DNA of 64,000 nucleotides from Pseudovibrio sp. Tun.PSC04-5.I4. Its GTDB lineage: Bacteria; Pseudomonadota; Alphaproteobacteria; Rhizobiales; Stappiaceae. The notes below the pieces were generated by a model. The model worked only from the letters and a program-made list of their open reading frames with translations. It was not told the DNA's origin and searched no databases. Of the stretch, positions 43,316-52,063 are shown in pieces. A program made the translations under genes and the position numbers. The stretch lies in NCBI RefSeq assembly GCF_900104145.1, contig NZ_FNLB01000006.1:3573001-3637000 (forward strand). The letters are read 5' to 3'. Position 1 is the first letter of the stretch, and every line of letters begins with the position of its first letter.

Positions 43316-44086
43316 ATGAAAATTGCCGATATCCTTGAACAAGCTTCCATGCCTATTGCGTCGCCTGCCTATCCAAAGGGGCCTTACAGGTTCATTGATC
43401 GCGAGTTTTTTGTTGTCACTTATGAGAGTGACCCTGCTGCGATCCGCGAAGCCTTACCAGAGCCGCTGGAGCCAGATGGTTCAAACACTGTGATGTTTGA
43501 AGTTATCCGAATGCCGGATTCCGCTGGATTTGGAGATTACACGGAATCTGGCATTGTGATTCCAGCCAAATTTGGTGATCATCCGGTCAACTTCACCCAG
43601 CAGATGTTTCTCGATGATACACCGCCTATCTTCGGTGGACGCGAGATCTGGGGCTTCCCAAAAAAACTTGGACACCCAGAACTGAGCATAACTGGGGCTA
43701 CGTTGACAGGGCATCTGGAGTTTGATGGGGTTACCATCGCAATTGCCACTATGGGCTACAAGTACCAGCATCTTCTTTATGATGTGGAACACGGCACTCA
43801 ATGTCACCCTGATGCGATCTTGAAGAAACTGCAGAAAACACAGGTGAACCTGAAGCTTATTCCTGATGTGGATGGAAGCCCTGCAATTTTGCAGCTTGTG
43901 GCCTATGAGGTGGCTGATGTTACCATAAAAGGGGCATGGTCCGGTCCTGCCAGCTTGCAATTGTTCCATCACGCCAATGCTCCGGTGGCTGAGCTGCCCA
44001 TGCTTAAATCCCATGGTGGTGTGCATTTCGTCACGGATCTGACGTTGCCGTATGGGCGGGTCCTACACGACTATCTTAAATCATGA
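43316..44086 (+). CDS. adc: Acetoacetate decarboxylase
   Basis: 256 residues. Decarboxylates acetoacetate to acetone through a Schiff base. The catalytic lysine region EIWGFPKKLGHP and the hydrophobic pocket (FTQQMFLDDTPPIFGGRE) are intact. Full length. ATG 43316 follows a GAGGTGG box. Its TGA overlaps the ATG of the next gene (ATGA, 44083-44086), so translation is coupled. Confidence 0.94.
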   Translation: MKIADILEQASMPIASPAYPKGPYRFIDREFFVVTYESDPAAIREALPEPLEPDGSNTVMFEVIRMPDSAGFGDYTESGIVIPAKFGDHPVNFTQQMFLDDTPPIFGGREIWGFPKKLGHPELSITGATLTGHLEFDGVTIAIATMGYKYQHLLYDVEHGTQCHPDAILKKLQKTQVNLKLIPDVDGSPAILQLVAYEVADVTIKGAWSGPASLQLFHHANAPVAELPMLKSHGGVHFVTDLTLPYGRVLHDYLKS

Positions 44087-45021
44087 TTGTCATGGTTATA
44101 TGGAGGAGCTGGATTGCCTTGAGCATTGCTTTTGCGCAGATGATTGCTGTTGGACTTATTTTTCTGGCATCAGGGGCACATGCGCAAAGTTATGAGCTTA
44201 AACCCTTCAAGGATGAGCTGTTTACCTATCCACCTGTGCTGGAAAAAGCAATGGGTGGTGCATTTCTGCGGTTAGATTATCAAATCCAGCGTGACTTAAG
44301 AGACCGTGATGACGTCCCTGAGAAGAAGGTTCAGGCGCGATATGTTTCCAGTCGACCCTCTTGGTATGTGCGGGACCAATCCGCAGAGCTTGCTGGGCAA
44401 CGGCGCAAGCATGTTCGTGTTGGTTCGCCCAGTGACAAAACCAAGTTGGTTGTTCTTTATATTCACGGGAAAGGCGGCAACCGAAAGCAAGGTACTGCCA
44501 ACTGGACGTTTGGGGGCAATTTCAATCGACTGAAGAATTTGATGGTGCGCAATAATGGAGTGTATCTGTCGCCTGATGTTTGGTTGGATGCCAGCACTGG
44601 GACGCAGGAGATCAGAGAGTTGATTGCTCTTTATCGAAAGCGAGCCACAAATGCCAAGTTCATCATAGCTTGTGGGTCTATGGGAACGCTGGTGTGTTAT
44701 GGGCTTGCGGACAGCAGCGGTTCAGCTGGGCAGATTGACGGTTTGTTTTTTCTTGGCGGAGCTACGGATGAGAGGCTTTTGCGTAGTCAAGCAGTTGGTG
44801 CTGGCGTTCCGATTGTATTTGGGCATGGAAGCGCTGACCCTGTGTATGCGTGGCAGCAGCAAGCGTCCTTGTTCAAGGCTCTTCGACGGCAGCAGGCCAA
44901 CTATCCAGTACGGTTTCGGTTGTTTGAAAGTGGCTCACACGGAACGCCTCTTCGTATGATTGATTGGCGTGAGGAGATCAACTGGATGCTGCAGGTTCGT
45001 GAAAAGACGATTGCCCAATAA
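44083..45021 (+). CDS. Exported alpha/beta hydrolase-like protein
   Basis: 312 residues with a signal peptide (IALSIAFAQMIAVGLIFLASGAHA). Alpha/beta-hydrolase segments: VVLYIHGKGGNRKQGTANW (oxyanion), FIIACGSMGTLVCYG as nucleophile elbow (GSMGT), GVPIVFGHGSADPVYAW (acid) and RLFESGSHGTPLRMIDW (His). The elbow matches GxSxG. Coupled to adc. Substrate unknown; its periplasmic position and the cytosolic decarboxylase make a shared pathway doubtful. Confidence 0.83.
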   Translation: MIVMVIWRSWIALSIAFAQMIAVGLIFLASGAHAQSYELKPFKDELFTYPPVLEKAMGGAFLRLDYQIQRDLRDRDDVPEKKVQARYVSSRPSWYVRDQSAELAGQRRKHVRVGSPSDKTKLVVLYIHGKGGNRKQGTANWTFGGNFNRLKNLMVRNNGVYLSPDVWLDASTGTQEIRELIALYRKRATNAKFIIACGSMGTLVCYGLADSSGSAGQIDGLFFLGGATDERLLRSQAVGAGVPIVFGHGSADPVYAWQQQASLFKALRRQQANYPVRFRLFESGSHGTPLRMIDWREEINWMLQVREKTIAQ

Positions 45022-45046
45022 AAAAGGCCGGAAAGACCGGCCTTTG
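45021..45046. terminator. Bidirectional terminator
   Basis: AAAGGCCGG / CCGGCCTTT (45023-45031, 45037-45045), 5-base loop. The minus strand has a long T run, the plus strand three T; it serves the converging hydrolase and TPR genes. Confidence 0.85.
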
Positions 45047-45067
45047 AGACGCTTAGACCCTAATGGG

Positions 45068-45928
45068 TTAGGCTTGCGGCACACCGGTGGATACTGCCAG
45101 TCGCTTTACACCTTCTTTTGCGATTTGGTTTCCTGTCGAAATCTGAAGCGCTTTTAAGTAGGATTGACGTGCTTCTGTCTTCTGGCCCAGAGCTTCTTCT
45201 GCGCGGCCGCGGTTGGCCCATGCAGGCGCCGATTTTCCATTAAGCGCGATTGCTGCATTGAAATCTTTCAGTGCAGACTTTGGATCGCTCAATGCGAGAT
45301 AAGTGACACCACGTGCGATAAGCGGGGAGTAGGCGCGTGAATTCAAGCCAACAGCGGAGGAGAAGTCATTGAGAGCTGCTTCTTGCAAACCTTGTGCTTG
45401 ATAGATGAGGCCGCGGTTATGGTAGGCCTGTGCATCGCCAGAGTTGAGACGGATAACTTCGTTGTAATCTCGCAATGCAGCGCTGTTCTGACCCAATGAG
45501 CGGTAGGTGTTGCCCCGGCCATTGAGTGCCTTAACGTAGTCGGTTTTGATGGACAGCGCAGAATTGTAGTCCTGAATAGCCTGCGTAGAGTTGCCTTTGC
45601 GACGCTCTGCAAGGGCGCGGTTTGCATAAGCTTGATAGGATTTTGGTCTCAGTTGCAGAGATTTATTGAAATCTGCGATAGCCTGATCAAGACGTCCTGC
45701 TTTTGCGTAGGCGATGCCACGCTTGTTGTAGGCATCTGCATCTGTCGGGTTAGCTTCTACAACAGCACTCAGGCTGCCAATGTTGGATGAAGATCCAACG
45801 GCTGCATCAATGGGCACATTCTGATAAACGAGGCCATTAGGGTTGGATTGGCAAGCAGCTACGCTGAGTACGAGCAGACATGCGCTGAAGCCTTTAGCCA
45901 GCTTAGTGTTCACGAGAATGTGCCCCAT
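45068..45928 (-). CDS. TPR lipoprotein
   Basis: 286 residues. Lipobox LSVAAC (Cys about 26) after a basic, hydrophobic start, so it should be anchored in the outer membrane or periplasm. Then five to six TPR units: DADAYNKRGIAYAKAGRLDQ, SYQAYANRALAERRKGN, YVKALNGRGNTYRSLGQ, DAQAYHNRGLIYQAQGL, YSPLIARGVTYLALSDP, SAPAWANRGRAEEALGQ. Similar to NlpI-like or BamD-adjacent scaffolds; partner unknown. Confidence 0.9.
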   Translation of the reverse strand: MGHILVNTKLAKGFSACLLVLSVAACQSNPNGLVYQNVPIDAAVGSSSNIGSLSAVVEANPTDADAYNKRGIAYAKAGRLDQAIADFNKSLQLRPKSYQAYANRALAERRKGNSTQAIQDYNSALSIKTDYVKALNGRGNTYRSLGQNSAALRDYNEVIRLNSGDAQAYHNRGLIYQAQGLQEAALNDFSSAVGLNSRAYSPLIARGVTYLALSDPKSALKDFNAAIALNGKSAPAWANRGRAEEALGQKTEARQSYLKALQISTGNQIAKEGVKRLAVSTGVPQA

Positions 45929-46009
45929 TCCTTAAGAGTCCTTGCAATGACTTTTCAGCCTACACTTTAGTGTGGCAAAAAAAGGTCATATGCACCAGCA
46001 GAAACAACA

Positions 46010-46042
46010 AACGGACCAATCGGCAAACCGATTAGTCCGTTC
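46010..46042 (-). terminator. Terminator of rpsU
   Basis: AACGGACCAATCGG / CCGATTAGTCCGTT (46010-46024, 46029-46042, one mismatch). On the minus strand it is followed by a TTTGTTGTTTC tail, 85 bases beyond the rpsU stop. Confidence 0.65.
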
Positions 46043-46125
46043 TGAAATTCAATACCGAGAGAATCGCGTGCTAAGTCCAAACATTGTTCAACCTTAGCTT
46101 TGTCGATGTTCTCGGAACCGTTATA

Positions 46126-46350
46126 TTAACGGCGTGGTTTGCCGGTCAGCAAGCCTTCACGCTGTGCTTTCTTACGAGCCAGCTTGCGAGTACGGCGGAT
46201 AGCTTCAGCCTTTTCGCGTGCCTTCTTTTCAGATGGCTTTTCGTAGTGGCCACGAAGTTTCATTTCGCGGAAGATGCCTTCACGCTGCATCTTTTTCTTC
46301 AGCGCTTTGAGCGCCTGGTCAACGTTATTATCGCGAACGAGAACTTGCAC
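46126..46350 (-). CDS. rpsU: 30S ribosomal protein S21, GTG start
   Basis: 74 residues from GTG 46350: begins (M)QVLVRDNNVDQALK, the conserved N terminus of alphaproteobacterial S21, and ends with a basic tail (KKAQREGLLTGKPRR). The frame is open to an ATG at 46374, but the AAGGA at 46358-46362 is 7 bases before the GTG, which decides the start. The longer form would add eight non-conserved residues. Confidence 0.95.
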   Translation of the reverse strand: MQVLVRDNNVDQALKALKKKMQREGIFREMKLRGHYEKPSEKKAREKAEAIRRTRKLARKKAQREGLLTGKPRR

Positions 46351-46983
46351 GCGGTTATCCTTAATTTCGAGCACTTCAGGCCAAGGCCCAGAGTGACATA
46401 GATGAAATGAGTGATGACGATGCCTAGCGTATATGCTTGGGTCAATAAGACACCTTTGCCGCTATTGCGTCGCCTCTTGACGGGGTAACTAGCAGACTGC
46501 GTATGTGCTGTCTACCGCCTTACTATAGATTCTATGTTAATTTATAGATGGCCTAAGCGGGAATACCTCTATTATGAGAGCTGACAAGCAGCAGCCTTAC
46601 GCCTTTTTCTTATTTTTGGTCCCGGTATCAGGCTCTTGATGCAGTAAAACTTAAGTAAACATGGCTTAGAAAATCTATTTGTACTAGGCTGTAGAATTTG
46701 AAATTGAATAATACAACCTATGATTGTTTGCGGGTGTATCTCTCCTTGCGTGTTAAAAAAAATCATAGGAGGGCTTTCAAACAGTGGAAATCCAAGCGGA
46801 CTATTGAATGACATTTTTATCAATTTGCAGCGGGAAGGTTTTGAAAAAGGAATGAGTCGGACGGTGTGCATTTGATTGTGTCCGCCAGCCTTAGTTCAAG
46901 GGAGGGGGTTTATACAGACGCTGGGTTCATGCATACTAAAATGCCCGTCTGCTGGGTCATCGATCAGAAGAAAGAATTGTGTA
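46351..46983. other. Divergent intergenic region, rpsU / amidotransferase
   Basis: About 630 bases. A minus-strand frame at 46572-46871 (99 residues) has no ribosome site and no family likeness, and I leave it out. The region near 46640-46800 is AT-rich. It should hold the rpsU promoter; TTGACC on the minus strand at about 46440-46445 is a candidate -35 without a clear -10. Confidence 0.45.
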
Positions 46984-47778
46984 ATGTGCCGCTGGCTTGC
47001 GTACCGTGGAGCTCCCATTTTTATGGAAGAGCTGATTTCAATGCCGAACCATTCCTTGATCGCGCAGAGCATGAGCTGTGCCGAAGCTAAGGTGAATACA
47101 AATGGCGATGGCTTTGGAATTGGTTGGTACGGTGAAAAAGAAGAGCCGGGTCTTTATCGTGATACCCAACCAGCCTGGGGTGATGAAAACTTGCTGAGCA
47201 TCGCCCGGCAAGTGAAATCTCCGCTCTTTTTCGCGCACGTGCGGGCGTCAACAGGTACTGCAACGTCGCGGTCAAACAGTCATCCGTTTGCTGTTGGCAA
47301 GTTTATGTTCATGCATAATGGGCAGGTTGGGGAATATGGTCGTATTCGTCGCGAGATCGAAAGCTTGATCAACGACGATTTTTATCGGTATCGACAAGGC
47401 ACCACCGACAGTGAAGCGCTGTTTTTGGCAATGTTAAGTCATGGACTAGATATTGATCCTGTGGGCGCTGTGCAAAGGGTACTAACGAAAACTCTTGAGA
47501 TTATGATGCGCAATGAGGTCAATGCTCCATTGCGTGTAGCGATGGCCTTGACGGATGGCGAGCGGTTATATGCTATTCGCTGCTCCAGCGACAGGATTGT
47601 GCCAAGCCTCTATTATCGCTTACATGACAGGAACTTAAGTGTCGTTTCCGAACCGCTTGAGAAGGGCGGTCAGGGGTGGCATGAAGTGCCATGTGGACAT
47701 ATCATGGTTTATGGTGGTGACAATGCGCCTTGCTTTATTCCTCTGGACATTCCTGATGAGTTTTGCAAAGTAGCATAA
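46984..47778 (+). CDS. Class II glutamine amidotransferase
   Basis: 264 residues. Begins MCRWLAYRG, with Cys2 as the N-terminal nucleophile after Met removal. Further motifs: NGDGFGIGWYG, AHVRAST, HNGQVGEY and TTDSEALF. This is the stand-alone YafJ-like group, thought to be a glutamine amidohydrolase; hercynine-related EgtC is a relative, but no other egt gene is near. ATG 46984 lies after a long open frame from 46876 that does not fit the family. Substrate unknown. Confidence 0.9.
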   Translation: MCRWLAYRGAPIFMEELISMPNHSLIAQSMSCAEAKVNTNGDGFGIGWYGEKEEPGLYRDTQPAWGDENLLSIARQVKSPLFFAHVRASTGTATSRSNSHPFAVGKFMFMHNGQVGEYGRIRREIESLINDDFYRYRQGTTDSEALFLAMLSHGLDIDPVGAVQRVLTKTLEIMMRNEVNAPLRVAMALTDGERLYAIRCSSDRIVPSLYYRLHDRNLSVVSEPLEKGGQGWHEVPCGHIMVYGGDNAPCFIPLDIPDEFCKVA

Positions 47779-47961
47779 TCAGCGTTTTTGCCTGCAGCAT
47801 CGCATTCGCTTTGCTGTTGCATATTTCGGTGGTCTATTTCTAACACAGGAAGTTTCCTCCCAGCGAGGTTTGTGGGCTAATTTCAGGTCACAGCTTTGTT
47901 CATGTTCTTGAATAGCTCAAGTTCTGGAGGGTCTCCATGCCCTTTTCTTCAGGAGCTTACT

Positions 47962-49362
47962 ATGACGCGGGTTGAAAACACCGGCGTTGCCAAAACCACA
48001 GCTATGTCTGCTTGGTGGGAGGAATCCAGAGCAACGCTCATTTTGGGAGTGCCATTGATTGGTGCGCAGTTGGCGCAGATGGCAATTAATGCGACCGACG
48101 CATTGATGATCGGCTGGCTTGGTGCAACAGAACTGGCTGCATCAGTTCTTGCCCTTCAGCTTTTCTTTTTGACCTGGCTTGCAGGCCTTGGCCTATTGCA
48201 AGCGGTTATGCCTCTTGCGTCCAGAGCTGAAGGCAAAGGTGATGTGCGCAGCGTGCGCCGTGCATCTCGTATGGGGTTGTGGATCTCGTTTATCTATACA
48301 ACGCTTGCAATGGTTGTGCTTTGGAATGGTGAGAGTATTTTACTGGCGCTTGGGCAGGAGCAGAAGGTTTCGGCGATTGCGGCCAGTTATCTGCGTATCG
48401 TGCAGTGGTCTATGTATCCCTCTTTGTTTGTCATGGCACTTCGCAGTTTCCTGACCAGCATTGAGCGGTCGCAGATTGTGCTTTGGGCGACGGTTGTCAG
48501 CGCATTGTTAAATGGCGCGCTCGATTATGTGTTGGTTTTCGGGTATTACGGCTTCCCTAAACTGGGTATTCTTGGGGCGGGCATTGCTTCTGTCGGGACT
48601 GCGTTTGCCTCCTGCGTGATCCTGATTGCCTATGTATTGTGGGAAGAGAAATCTCAGAAATATGAAGTGTTTGTGCGTTTCTGGCGAGCAGACTGGCCAG
48701 CCTTCTTTGAGATCCTGCGCCTCGGTTGGCCTATTTCCCTCATGCTTGTTGCCGAGGTTGGTTTGTTTGCTGCAGCGGCTTTGATGATGGGTTGGATTGG
48801 TACGCTTGAGCTTGCCGCTCACGGTATCGCCGGACAACTCTCAGGCATTGCATTCATGATCCCGCTTGGTTTTGCCAATGCTGCTGTGGTGAGGGTTGGC
48901 ATGGCCTTAGGCCGTAATGAGGTTGATGGGATTACACGCGCTGCATGGGTGGCAATAATTTGGGCTATCATTATTGGCATACTCGGGGCGATCTTGTTCT
49001 TAGCTATTCCGGAGGTGTTGCTAGGATTCTATCTGGATTCGAGCAATCCGGATGCTTTGGAGGTCATCAGAATTGGTGTGCCTCTGGTCTTGATCGCCGC
49101 CATTTATATGGTTGTTGATGGCATTCAGGTCGTTGCGGGTGGTGTGCTGCGTGGTCTTTCAGATACCCGAGTGCCGATGGTGATTGCGATTGTGGGTTAC
49201 TGGGTAATCGGTGTACCGCTCTCTTATGTCATGGCTTTTGTTTTTGACTGGGGTCCGGCTGGTATCTGGGTTGGGTTAGCCTCTGGTTTGTTTGTGACCG
49301 GGATCCTGCTTCTTATTCGCTTCCATTACCGGGATAGGCTTGGTTTGGTTCGGTTGGGTTAA
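47962..49362 (+). CDS. MATE family multidrug/Na+ antiporter
   Basis: 466 residues with twelve hydrophobic segments in two similar halves (GVPLIGAQLAQMAINATDALMIGWLG in the first, GWPISLMLVAEVGLFAAAALMMGWIG in the second), the MATE duplication. Exports cationic drugs with Na+ or H+. A long frame before ATG 47962 is non-conserved; GGAG sits 8 bases upstream. Terminator follows at 49376. Confidence 0.93.
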   Translation: MTRVENTGVAKTTAMSAWWEESRATLILGVPLIGAQLAQMAINATDALMIGWLGATELAASVLALQLFFLTWLAGLGLLQAVMPLASRAEGKGDVRSVRRASRMGLWISFIYTTLAMVVLWNGESILLALGQEQKVSAIAASYLRIVQWSMYPSLFVMALRSFLTSIERSQIVLWATVVSALLNGALDYVLVFGYYGFPKLGILGAGIASVGTAFASCVILIAYVLWEEKSQKYEVFVRFWRADWPAFFEILRLGWPISLMLVAEVGLFAAAALMMGWIGTLELAAHGIAGQLSGIAFMIPLGFANAAVVRVGMALGRNEVDGITRAAWVAIIWAIIIGILGAILFLAIPEVLLGFYLDSSNPDALEVIRIGVPLVLIAAIYMVVDGIQVVAGGVLRGLSDTRVPMVIAIVGYWVIGVPLSYVMAFVFDWGPAGIWVGLASGLFVTGILLLIRFHYRDRLGLVRLG

Positions 49363-49375
49363 GATTTTAGCCAAT

Positions 49376-49413
49376 AAAAAGCCCCGAGGATCGATGGATC
49401 TTCGGGGCTTTTT
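49376..49413. terminator. Bidirectional terminator, MATE gene / purK
   Basis: AAAAAGCCCCGA / TCGGGGCTTTTT with GATC/GATC inside, T runs on both strands. Confidence 0.9.
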
Positions 49414-49428
49414 ATTGGTCTGGTTTTA

Positions 49429-50517
49429 TCAGGACCGCGGAGACAAGCGGTTTACATGGCCCATCTTGCGGCCTTCGCGTGTCTCGCCCTTGCCATAGAG
49501 AGTGAGGCGGGCATTCGGTTCCAGAAGTGTTGATTCCCAGGTGTTCACATCATCACCAATCAGGTTTTCCATGATCACGTTGTATCCGCGTGTTGGAGAA
49601 CCGAGCGACCAGCCTGAGATTGCACGTACGTGTTGTTCGAACTGGGACACCGGGCACGCGTCTTCTGTCCAGTGACCGGAGTTGTGAACGCGTGGCGCGA
49701 TTTCGTTAACGATCAGTTCTGTGCGCTGGCCATTCTTGACGACAAACAGCTCCACACCCATGACGCCGATATAATCCAAAGCGACAGCGATGCGAGTTGC
49801 CATATCTATCGCTTGCTGTGCTGTATCTGCAGGAATTTCAGCTGGCACATTCGATGTCTTGAGAATGTGGTTTTTGTGATAGTTATCTGCTGGATCATAG
49901 CACTTTACCGTGCCGTCGAGCCCACGCGCCACAATGATCGAGATTTCTTTCTCAAACGGAATGATGCCTTCCAGAATTGCTGGTTGGTTACCCAGCTTTT
50001 CCATTGCGCCTTCAGCGTCTTCTATCGCGCGGATCATGATCTGGCCTTTGCCGTCATACCCAAACCGCCGCGTTTTCAAAACACCCTGACCGCCGAATTC
50101 CAGAAGAGCTGCTTCCAGCTCTTGTTGTGTATCCACTTTAGCAAAGGGGGCAACCGTTGTTGCTGCTTGTTCTGAAAGGAATATTTTCTCGTCCAGACGA
50201 TCCTGCGAAACCTTGAGCGCGCGCGGGCCGGGACGAACTGGAACCAGCTCCTCCAGAATCCGGGCAGTTTCACCTGGAACATTCTCAAATTCGTAGGTCA
50301 CGACAGAGACGCTTTGCGCGAACGTTTTTAGGGCTTGCTCATCCTCATAGGAGGCGATTGTTTTCTCGGCGGAGACTTCAAAGGCCGGGCTGTTCTCATC
50401 GGGGCAGTAGATATGGCACTTCAGGCCCATTCTACTCGCGGCTTGAGCGATCATACGGCCAAGCTGACCTCCACCCAGAATTCCAATCGTGTCGCCGGGG
50501 CGTAGTGTGGAAACCAT
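49429..50517 (-). CDS. purK: N5-carboxyaminoimidazole ribonucleotide synthase
   Basis: 362 residues, ATP-grasp fold. Makes N5-CAIR from AIR, ATP and bicarbonate. Motifs: IGILGGGQLGRM, SQDRLDEKIFL, VLKTRRFGYDGKGQ (ATP binding), and NEIAPRVHNSGHWT. ATG 50517 chosen over a TTG five codons earlier. It follows purE with a 73-base gap and the pair forms one operon for the two-step carboxylation. Confidence 0.96.
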   Translation of the reverse strand: MVSTLRPGDTIGILGGGQLGRMIAQAASRMGLKCHIYCPDENSPAFEVSAEKTIASYEDEQALKTFAQSVSVVTYEFENVPGETARILEELVPVRPGPRALKVSQDRLDEKIFLSEQAATTVAPFAKVDTQQELEAALLEFGGQGVLKTRRFGYDGKGQIMIRAIEDAEGAMEKLGNQPAILEGIIPFEKEISIIVARGLDGTVKCYDPADNYHKNHILKTSNVPAEIPADTAQQAIDMATRIAVALDYIGVMGVELFVVKNGQRTELIVNEIAPRVHNSGHWTEDACPVSQFEQHVRAISGWSLGSPTRGYNVIMENLIGDDVNTWESTLLEPNARLTLYGKGETREGRKMGHVNRLSPRS

Positions 50518-50590
50518 TGCTAAACTTCCCAAATGTTAGGGCCATGATGTGGGGAGAGGCGTCTCATTTTCTTTGACGCCTCAATAATTC

Positions 50591-51094
50591 TTATTCTTCC
50601 GGGTTTACCGGCTTTTCGGCAATTGCCTGACTTTGCTTTTCGCGCCAGTCATCAAGGTTCGCGGCGATGTCGGTGTTGTTGAGCGCCAGAACGGCTGCGG
50701 CCAGCAATGCTGCGTTGACTGCGCCTGCACGGCCAATTGCCAGCGTGCCGACAGGAATACCAGCAGGCATTTGCACGATGGAAAGCAGACTGTCCTGACC
50801 TTTAAGTGCGCGTGATTCTATTGGTACACCAAAAACCGGCAGTGGGGTCATGGATGCGACCATACCCGGTAGATGGGCTGCCCCGCCTGCGCCGGCGATG
50901 ACAATCTTGAAGCCACGCCCTTTTGCAGTCTTGGAGAACTCTACCAGACGGCCGGGTGTACGGTGCGCTGAAACGATGCGAGCCTCATAGGAAATACCCA
51001 GTGCTTCTAGCGTGTCGGCAGCGTTTTTCATCGTGGGCCAATCGGACTGGCTTCCCATGATGATAGCGACTTCTGGCTGGTCAGTGCGGTTCAT
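50591..51094 (-). CDS. purE: N5-carboxyaminoimidazole ribonucleotide mutase, class I
   Basis: 167 residues. Moves the carboxyl group of N5-CAIR to give CAIR. Motifs: IIMGSQSDWPTM, VSAHRTP, AGAGGAAHLPGMVAS and GIPVGTLAIG. Length and the PurK partner fit the bacterial class I two-enzyme route. ATG 51094 follows a GGAGTTTC-type site. Confidence 0.97.
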   Translation of the reverse strand: MNRTDQPEVAIIMGSQSDWPTMKNAADTLEALGISYEARIVSAHRTPGRLVEFSKTAKGRGFKIVIAGAGGAAHLPGMVASMTPLPVFGVPIESRALKGQDSLLSIVQMPAGIPVGTLAIGRAGAVNAALLAAAVLALNNTDIAANLDDWREKQSQAIAEKPVNPEE

Positions 51095-51217
51095 TAATTC
51101 GACGCCTTTTGAAACTCCGGGAAGAAAGCGCGGATTATAGAAATACCGCGGCTTGTTTCAACCCAATAGCTGCAAGAAATGCCAGTAATATACGAAGGTT
51201 AGAGACCTGCCTGCAAT

Positions 51218-51433
51218 TTAGGCAATAATGTCGGGTAAGAGACGAGTTTCGAGACTCTGAATTTGATCTCTTAACAACAGTTTCTTTTTCTTCAGGCGTT
51301 GACGCTGGAGAACATCAGAGCGCCCCGTCTCGATCAGGGCGTCAATTGAATGATCAAGGTCGCGGTGCTCTTGCCGAAGTTCAAGAAGTTGAGCACGAAT
51401 GCCATCCTGATCGATGTTGTTTTCCATCATCAT
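51218..51433 (-). CDS. DUF465 (YdcH-like) small coiled-coil protein
   Basis: 71 residues. One helical segment with leucine and charged heptads, from RAQLLELRQEHRDLDHSIDAL through LKKKKLLLRDQIQSLETRL, the DUF465 pattern. GAGGA lies 5 bases before the first of two consecutive ATGs. Function unknown; purE lies downstream on the same strand after 124 bases. Confidence 0.88.
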   Translation of the reverse strand: MMMENNIDQDGIRAQLLELRQEHRDLDHSIDALIETGRSDVLQRQRLKKKKLLLRDQIQSLETRLLPDIIA

Positions 51434-51828
51434 TTTGTCCTCAAATAAGACTTACCAGCCTGTGAGAAACTGTATAGCACTGCGTTGGAGCCTGTGGGGC
51501 GCGTTGTCGCAAGATCTCAACCGAATCCGCTGTATTGGAGGTGCCTGCACGGGGAGTATGAGTTTCTTAATTTTGACAGGAGTGCCCCGAGTTTGGAAAA
51601 GTTACCTAGCGTATATACGAGGTTGTTTACTTAGTTGGTCTCGCGCATGAGTAATCGGGAAAACTGGTGAAATATGTTTGGCAATTTATAAGTTCTCTAA
51701 GTATCACACGAATTTGCGATCTTGCGTTGTAGAAGTGCAAAAAAAACAGCTGCTCATCGTTCGACAACGACGAAAAATGGTGCCATCATCCGTCTTGTAA
51801 CAGGCATAACGCAGGAGGATTAAAGCCT
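51434..51828. other. Divergent region between two DUF465 genes
   Basis: 395 bases, AT-rich in the right half. No reading frame with a ribosome site. It must contain the promoters of both small genes. No clear inverted repeat. Confidence 0.45.
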
Positions 51829-51999
51829 ATGTCCATCCGTGAGCATTTGACTGAGTTGGAACGCCGTCACGCTAGTTTAGAGAAGGAAATTTCAGGTTCT
51901 GTGCACCATCCTTCTATGGATGAACTAGAAGTCGCTAACCTAAAGAGGCAAAAGTTAAAGCTTAAGGACGAGATCTCGCGATTACGAGTATCTGGGTAG
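51829..51999 (+). CDS. Second DUF465 (YdcH-like) small protein
   Basis: 56 residues, short enough to be missed: begins MSIREHLTELERRHASLEKE, then LEVANLKRQKLKLKDEISRL. A paralogue of the protein encoded on the other strand at 51218. AGGAGGA (51812-51818) is about 10 bases before ATG 51829, one of the best ribosome sites in the window. A strong terminator follows at 52024. Confidence 0.85.
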   Translation: MSIREHLTELERRHASLEKEISGSVHHPSMDELEVANLKRQKLKLKDEISRLRVSG

Positions 52000-52023
52000 G
52001 TTCTTATCATTCTTGGACTATTG

Positions 52024-52056
52024 AAAATGCGCCACCATTTGTGGCGCATTTTTTTG
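52024..52056. terminator. Bidirectional terminator after the second DUF465 gene
   Basis: AAAATGCGCCAC / GTGGCGCATTTT (52024-52035, 52041-52052), 5-base loop and T run; also in position to end the converging acyl-CoA synthetase gene. Confidence 0.9.
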
Positions 52057-52063
52057 TCGATTG

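Noticed and set aside
46572..46871. 99-residue minus-strand frame
   Set aside because: AT-rich, no ribosome site, and no recognisable fold.
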